Of a stretch of 18,640 bases of DNA, positions 13,988 through 18,640 are shown piece by piece. The position numbers and the translations under genes were made by a program. The stretch's first letter is position 1; each line of letters starts with the position of its first letter. This DNA is from Chitinophagaceae bacterium (lineage in GTDB: Bacteria > Bacteroidota > Bacteroidia > Chitinophagales > Chitinophagaceae). The notes beneath the pieces were generated by a model. That model saw nothing but the letters and a program-made list of their open reading frames with translations, ran no database searches and had not been told where the DNA came from. The stretch lies in NCBI GenBank assembly GCA_947378615.1, contig CANCKV010000006.1, forward strand, positions 1-18,640. Reading direction: 5' to 3'.

Positions 13988-15557
13988 AGAACGGCGTTTC
14001 AATCCCTAATTCTTTACAATAACTAGCAATCACACTATCAGTTTGCTTCGCCTTTACTTGTAAGTCCTTTATCTGAACAGTCAATTGAGTTAAGTCTATA
14101 CTGTCTTCTGCCTCAAACGTATCTACATAACGGGGGATGTTCAAGTTATAATCGTTCGCCGCAATTTCTTCTAATGTCGCCCGCTTGCTGTACTTAGGCT
14201 CTTCCAAACGGTTACGGTACGTATCAACAATCTTATCAACGTCCATATCCCTTAAATAATTCTGTTGCTTCGCCTTTTCAAAATGTTGGCTAGCATCTAT
14301 AAATAACACATCATTAGGGGTCTCCCTACACTTTTTAAATACCAATATACAAGTTGGGATACTTGTACCATAAAAGATGTTAGCAGGCAGTCCAATAACT
14401 GCATCCAAATAATTACGGTCTTCTATCAAGTACCGTCTTATATGTTGTTCTGCACCACCCCTAAACAATACACCATGTGGCAACACAATTGCCATAATGC
14501 CATTTTCCGCTAGGTGGTGAATCTTATGTTGCACAAAGGCAAAGTCGGCTTTAGTACTAGGTGCTAGCCGCCCGTATTGGGAAAATCTGTCATCGGTGGT
14601 AAATAAAGGGCTAGCACTCCATTGTGCCGAAAACGGTGGATTAGCTACAATCGCTTCAAAAAGTAATCCCCTATGTGCAGGTCTCTCTAAAGTATCTTCC
14701 TGTTTCAAGTCAAATTTCAGATAATGCACCCCATGCAAAATCATATTCATACGGGCAAGGTTATAGGTAGTACGATTCAACTCCTGTCCGTATATCTTAC
14801 CTATTTCCTTCACTTCTTTGTTTACTCTCAATAGCAAACTACCGCTACCCATTGTACCATCATACAGGCTTTTGAGTTTAGTCTTACCAGTAGTAACTAT
14901 TCTTGCTAACACGGTACTTACTTGTTGTGGCGTATAGAACTCCCCCGCTTTCTTACCAGCCCCACTAGCGAATTGGGCTATCAAGTATTCGTACGCATCA
15001 CCTAAAACGTCTATTTCAGTATCCTGTAATTGAAAATCTATTTTATCGAGGTGGGCTAATACTTTCGATATAATCTCATTCCTATCAGTGGGGGTCTTAC
15101 CTAATTTGGTACTATTCAAATCCATATCCTCGAACAGATTATCGAAGTCGTCTTCGCTCTCTGTACCCATTGTGGAAAGTTGGATATTGATAAGAATCTT
15201 TTGTAGGTCTTCGATAATGAAATTGCTAACCCCTTCAATATCGCTGTTACCACGTTTAGCCACCTCGCTGAACAACTCGGAAGGCTTTAGGAAATAACCC
15301 AACTTTTCCAATGATTCAGCCTTTATCGCTTCAATGTACTCTTTGCCCGCATCGGTTGTTTCACTGATAGATTTAAACGAAATGCCATCTTCTTTAAGGA
15401 TTGAATTAGCGTAACCATCCATTGTTTCGCTAAGGTATTTGTAGAAGATAAACCCTAAAATGTAATCCCTAAACTCGTCCGCCGACATTTTGCCCCTTAG
15501 TGTATTGGCAATGTTCCAGAGTTGTTGCTCCAACTGTTTCTTATGTTCTTCACTCAT
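13986..15557 (-). CDS. hsdM: Type I DNA adenine methyltransferase subunit (HsdM)
   Basis: This 523-aa protein is of usual length. The N-terminal helical HsdM_N domain covers about 1-170. The methyltransferase domain begins near QFASGAGKKAGEFYTPQQVS, a standard HsdM signature. SAM motif I is YDGTMGSGSLLLRV (232-245) and catalytic motif IV is NPPF (306-309). It makes N6-methyladenine at the site chosen by HsdS, protecting host DNA, and forms the M2S core to which HsdR binds. The C-terminal helical region (about 480-523) is the expected HsdS contact. The start is ATG 15557. The 140-bp gap to the SIR2 gene upstream suggests that the hsd genes are a separate transcription unit, although I find no perfect TAnnTTTG box there. 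Like hsdR it is less AT-rich than its neighbours. Confidence 0.97.
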   Translation of the reverse strand: MSEEHKKQLEQQLWNIANTLRGKMSADEFRDYILGFIFYKYLSETMDGYANSILKEDGISFKSISETTDAGKEYIEAIKAESLEKLGYFLKPSELFSEVAKRGNSDIEGVSNFIIEDLQKILINIQLSTMGTESEDDFDNLFEDMDLNSTKLGKTPTDRNEIISKVLAHLDKIDFQLQDTEIDVLGDAYEYLIAQFASGAGKKAGEFYTPQQVSTVLARIVTTGKTKLKSLYDGTMGSGSLLLRVNKEVKEIGKIYGQELNRTTYNLARMNMILHGVHYLKFDLKQEDTLERPAHRGLLFEAIVANPPFSAQWSASPLFTTDDRFSQYGRLAPSTKADFAFVQHKIHHLAENGIMAIVLPHGVLFRGGAEQHIRRYLIEDRNYLDAVIGLPANIFYGTSIPTCILVFKKCRETPNDVLFIDASQHFEKAKQQNYLRDMDVDKIVDTYRNRLEEPKYSKRATLEEIAANDYNLNIPRYVDTFEAEDSIDLTQLTVQIKDLQVKAKQTDSVIASYCKELGIETPF

Positions 15558-15697
15558 AGTACAATCTCATTATAAACCACAATAGTACTTTATAAATTGG
15601 CTTGTTGAATGTATGGGAAAAAATATTAGATAGAAAAGGGTATTGAACGTAATCGAAAATACGGGATTCTCAAATTTCAATGTTTGTTTCTTAATAC

Positions 15698-16768
15698 TTA
15701 TTTAAAAGGTGCATCTGTATCATCTATTATAAATTTTGAAAGGAAATCAGCACTAATATTATCATTCAAGAAAGTTTTAGCGGATATATTTAACAAATCA
15801 AATTGGTTCTTGCAATGTTTGTTATAAGACTGTTTAAAGTCTAATTTTTGTGAAGTTAAATTTTCTTTCAAATTATTTTCATTTTCAGACTTGGTAATGT
15901 TTAGTACTTTCCTCGATGGATTATTTATTAATGCTTGAGAAATTAAATTATTAATATAATCGTCTGCATAACTGTATCCAATTGTTACAATTAATTTGCA
16001 GTCTTGCGAAAGCAATGCGCCTCTAAATTCAGATGTAAAATATAAATAAGGGTCACTTGAACGTAATTTAGTATCAATACCAAAGATTAGTTCTGGATTT
16101 AAAACAGGATGATTACTGTACATCAATTTGCCTGTATGTTTATCAGAATACCAATTTATTGAGCCGTGAAGTTTGTATAACTTAAATAAATTATCGGCTT
16201 CAAAATTTGATTGTTGCCATTCAAAAGTTTTAGGGTCAAATCCTTGATTTACGTCATCCTCACCAATTACTTTTTCAAAACATTGGTCATAATTTAGAGA
16301 AAATATTTTCAACGGTTTTCCAATTTCATTAGATAATCTCTTAAATCCAGAATAATAGCTAGCTTTTTCTATTAGGTCTTTTGGGGTTACCCACTCATAT
16401 AACTCCCTATTTATAAGCCTTTTTAATTCAGTAATTTTTTCAAAATTATCACCAGCAACTTCGGGTAATCTAATATTCCAACTACCAATAAATGGGTAAA
16501 ATATATTCTTATCTCTTTGTTCTAGCTGCGCCATTACAATTAATAATTTTTCTATGTTGAAAGAAGATTCAAAATTGCCAAAAATTCCTTCAGAATATTC
16601 TATACTGCTTTTTAAGTAGAAGTATAAATCTTGATACTTCTTCCAATCGGGTTCGGCACTCAACTTGTCCTGTAATTTGCTAACCATTTCATTTGAAATA
16701 GGAATATCTGCTTCCTTACTGCAACCAGCACCGATTAAAAAGATTATATTATTTTCCTTAATTTCCAT
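15698..16768 (-). CDS. SIR2-family NADase-like effector paired with the Argonaute
   Basis: This protein has 356 residues. The SIR2 fold is shown by the NAD-binding loop FLIGAGCSKEADIP (10-23), SLNYDQCFEK (157-166) with the catalytic N159/D161 segment, KLHGSINWY (199-207) with H201, and IGYSYADDYINNLI (263-276), the late NAD-site motif. It lacks the zinc-binding cysteines of deacetylase sirtuins, which places it with the defence SIR2 effectors (ThsA, DSR, SPARSA) that degrade NAD+ and stop growth on infection. It ends soon after the SIR2 core (about 290-356 is a helical tail), so no APAZ domain of ~200 residues is fused to it. It starts 8 bases after the Argonaute stop codon, so the two are one operon with the Argonaute first. 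All key residues are present, so activity is expected. Confidence 0.88.
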   Translation of the reverse strand: MEIKENNIIFLIGAGCSKEADIPISNEMVSKLQDKLSAEPDWKKYQDLYFYLKSSIEYSEGIFGNFESSFNIEKLLIVMAQLEQRDKNIFYPFIGSWNIRLPEVAGDNFEKITELKRLINRELYEWVTPKDLIEKASYYSGFKRLSNEIGKPLKIFSLNYDQCFEKVIGEDDVNQGFDPKTFEWQQSNFEADNLFKLYKLHGSINWYSDKHTGKLMYSNHPVLNPELIFGIDTKLRSSDPYLYFTSEFRGALLSQDCKLIVTIGYSYADDYINNLISQALINNPSRKVLNITKSENENNLKENLTSQKLDFKQSYNKHCKNQFDLLNISAKTFLNDNISADFLSKFIIDDTDAPFK

Positions 16769-16776
16769 ATATTATT

Positions 16777-18640
16777 TTATAAAAACCATGGTAAGTTGTT
16801 GGAGAATTGTGTTTTATCGAAATTTTTAAAATGTGAAAAAGCAGCAGTATAATCTGCGACAATTTTTGCATAGTAAATTGAAATGGGTGATTGCTTAGCA
16901 TTAAACCCACGCCAATTTGCACCTGAAAGATTAATTGCGTCTTGTAGGTATTCTATATCATTACCAACTAACACATTTTCAGATTTTAAAAATTTTATGT
17001 GTATTGGGTTTCCAATTTTTTGAATCACATTTTCTTTACCTCGTATTAATCCATCAAACCATACTAAATATTCATCATTGGACAACTTAATGTATGTACT
17101 TTCATAAGGTACTAAAGTATTATGATTGCTATATCCAAAAAATTTATGATGCTGATTTATTTTTAGAACTTTGAACTCAATGTTTGATACCTTAGCCAAT
17201 CCTGTTTGAATTGCTATTATTGCATCATTAGTAACTGATTCAGATATATGCAAGGCACATTTTTTATACTTTTTATAATCAGGACTATCAAACAATTCAA
17301 TCAAATTTTCTGACAATTCTGCTAAAAACTCTTCTTTTGTTTGCTTCTCCGCAAGAATATGCAACTTTTTATAGAGACCCGAAGAATCTAAACATACTGA
17401 ATATGAAAAATACTTGATGATATTCCCATCTTCATTTCTATCAAATGAGGACCCTATCCCAAGTATAAGACATTCATTTTGGGTTGGTTTGAGTAACCAA
17501 GGAATACCACCTAATTTCGCAAATATTTGAAGGGCAATATTGGATGTACTCCATTTTAGAGTATTGGCATTATTGGTTAAATCATCTCTTAATACTTGTA
17601 AAGGAATATTATTCTTTGTAAGTTGAAATTTAAGGTTATAGTATGGTGAATTTTCAACAGAAATTTCATCAAACCTATTGGGTTCTAAGAAAATTGCAAT
17701 AACTTTTGAATTGAAATTATCATATTTAAGTTTTATTACTTCTTTAGCTGCATCTAAAATACTTTCATTATCATATCCTTTCAAAACGACTCTCTTTATG
17801 AGTTCAGTTTTAAATGGAAGATTGAAAAACTGCATCATTCCAGGAAAGGTGCCAGGATTACTCTTACCAACTAGACTTAAAAAAAGGTTATTTGCAAATG
17901 ATTTATATTTTTCCTCAAAAATAAATATGTACTGTACTTCTAATGATATTTCTTGAAAAGCACCATACTTTCTTATTCCATTAAACTGATTAAAATCTGT
18001 TTGATTGCCTTTAAATCTATAAACCTTTTTCTCCAAGGACTCACTAAAAACCGTTGTCAGTTGTCCAGAAATTTCAAACTTGTTATCGCCTAAATTAAAA
18101 GAGTTTATATTATTGAATATTCCATTCAAAAAAGAGGCTATTTTATGATAATTATCGGAATAAAAATTTCTATTTGACCTTCCGTCAGTTCCTAAAGATA
18201 GACTAAGTTTTAAGATTTCTTTATCAAGCTTCTCCCCATCATTTACCTTGAAATAAAAATCAATTAAAAATCCAAATTTTTTTTGAACTTTCAGATAATA
18301 ACAGTTTAAACTAATTTTTTCAACGCCTCTAATATGTTTTTTTAAATTAAATTCAATACACCTATCATAAAACCTTTTTCCCTTAAAATATTCAATATTT
18401 TTAAGTTCCAATGAATTTATAAAGTAATAATATAAAATCTTTAATGTCAAGTCTAAATTTGTGTCATGTGAGCAAATAAACTCTATGTATCCGTCACGTT
18501 TCTCAAACGACACGTTATAATTTTTGTATAAATCGTCTCCCAAATTTTCAGGCAGTCTGTACTTAAATACTTCATGAGATATTTCCTCTTTTAGATATTC
18601 TTTCCTGTAAATAGTAAAATGGAAAAATTGTTTGTCAAGT
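16777..18640 (-). CDS. Prokaryotic Argonaute with APAZ-like N-L1-L2 region and catalytically dead PIWI (5' end outside window)
   Basis: The frame is open to the right edge, giving 620 visible residues; the TTG at 18543 is internal, since the preceding codons (DKQFFHFTIYRKEYLKEE...) read on as protein. Counting the first visible codon as 1, residues 1-260 form an APAZ/N-L1-L2-like region with FLIDFYFK (124-131), LSLSLGTDGRSNRNFYSD (145-162) and NGIRKYGAFQE (220-230). The MID domain carries the 5'-phosphate pocket Y334, K337, Q348, K375, inside YYNLKFQL and NIALQIFAKLGGIPW. In PIWI the first catalytic aspartate is glycine (LILGIGSS, G396), the usual RDG is HISES (464-468) and the last position is K592 (YYAKIVA). 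It ends with LPWFL, the hydrophobic C-terminus typical of Argonautes. It should bind a guide but not slice, signalling to the SIR2 partner. No PAZ domain is evident. Confidence 0.9.
   Translation of the reverse strand, partial: LDKQFFHFTIYRKEYLKEEISHEVFKYRLPENLGDDLYKNYNVSFEKRDGYIEFICSHDTNLDLTLKILYYYFINSLELKNIEYFKGKRFYDRCIEFNLKKHIRGVEKISLNCYYLKVQKKFGFLIDFYFKVNDGEKLDKEILKLSLSLGTDGRSNRNFYSDNYHKIASFLNGIFNNINSFNLGDNKFEISGQLTTVFSESLEKKVYRFKGNQTDFNQFNGIRKYGAFQEISLEVQYIFIFEEKYKSFANNLFLSLVGKSNPGTFPGMMQFFNLPFKTELIKRVVLKGYDNESILDAAKEVIKLKYDNFNSKVIAIFLEPNRFDEISVENSPYYNLKFQLTKNNIPLQVLRDDLTNNANTLKWSTSNIALQIFAKLGGIPWLLKPTQNECLILGIGSSFDRNEDGNIIKYFSYSVCLDSSGLYKKLHILAEKQTKEEFLAELSENLIELFDSPDYKKYKKCALHISESVTNDAIIAIQTGLAKVSNIEFKVLKINQHHKFFGYSNHNTLVPYESTYIKLSNDEYLVWFDGLIRGKENVIQKIGNPIHIKFLKSENVLVGNDIEYLQDAINLSGANWRGFNAKQSPISIYYAKIVADYTAAFSHFKNFDKTQFSNNLPWFL

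Noticed and set aside
16777..18543. Catalytically active slicer Argonaute
   Set aside because: All three PIWI aspartate/histidine positions that I can place are substituted (G, S/E, K).

Overview
The window looks like part of a defence and mobile-element region from a Bacteroidota genome. The DNA is AT-rich. A textbook Bacteroidota promoter (TTG-N20-TAnnTTTG) precedes the largest plus-strand gene, starts are preceded by A-rich rather than Shine-Dalgarno leaders, and the protein families fit that phylum. No tRNA, rRNA, CRISPR array or intact transposase gene was found, so the genus cannot be named.

Layout, left to right. (1) 1-564: 3' part of a C5-cytosine DNA methyltransferase, cut by the left edge. 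(2) 565-1362: an 800-base gene-free stretch with 21-bp-spaced direct repeats (iterons or IS21-type terminal repeats), a G-quadruplex-capable island, a strong promoter and a leader that can fold into a pseudoknot ending on a GTG start codon. (3) 1363-4098: a 911-aa protein with an N-terminal SF2 helicase-like half and a C-terminal polymerase-like half, plausibly the replication protein of an integrated replicon. (4) 4301-5014, minus strand: two small paralogous genes of unknown function. (5) 5489-7493: a tightly coupled pair, a DUF262 protein and a RelA/SpoT-type nucleotidyltransferase. (6) 7521-7715: a ~195-bp inverted-repeat element, followed by a solo HEPN (ApeA-like) gene at 7738-8682.

(7) 8819-15557, minus strand: a complete type I restriction-modification locus in the order hsdM, a 21-bp minisatellite, hsdS, a uracil-DNA-glycosylase-fold-like accessory gene coupled to hsdS by an ATGA overlap, then hsdR. 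(8) 15698-18640, minus strand: a SIR2 NADase-like gene immediately downstream of a prokaryotic Argonaute gene. The Argonaute runs off the right edge of the window; the TTG at 18543 is not its start.

The most interesting system is the SIR2/Argonaute pair. The PIWI domain has lost recognisable catalytic residues. The APAZ-like (N-L1-L2) region is fused to the Argonaute rather than to SIR2, the reverse of the usual SPARSA split. By analogy with known systems, the Argonaute would be a guide-directed sensor and SIR2 the NAD+-depleting effector. Other candidates for undescribed biology are the helicase-polymerase protein with its pseudoknotted leader, the DUF262-RelA/SpoT pair, and the UDG-like gene inside the type I locus. 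All functional statements come from motif reading alone; no database search was run.
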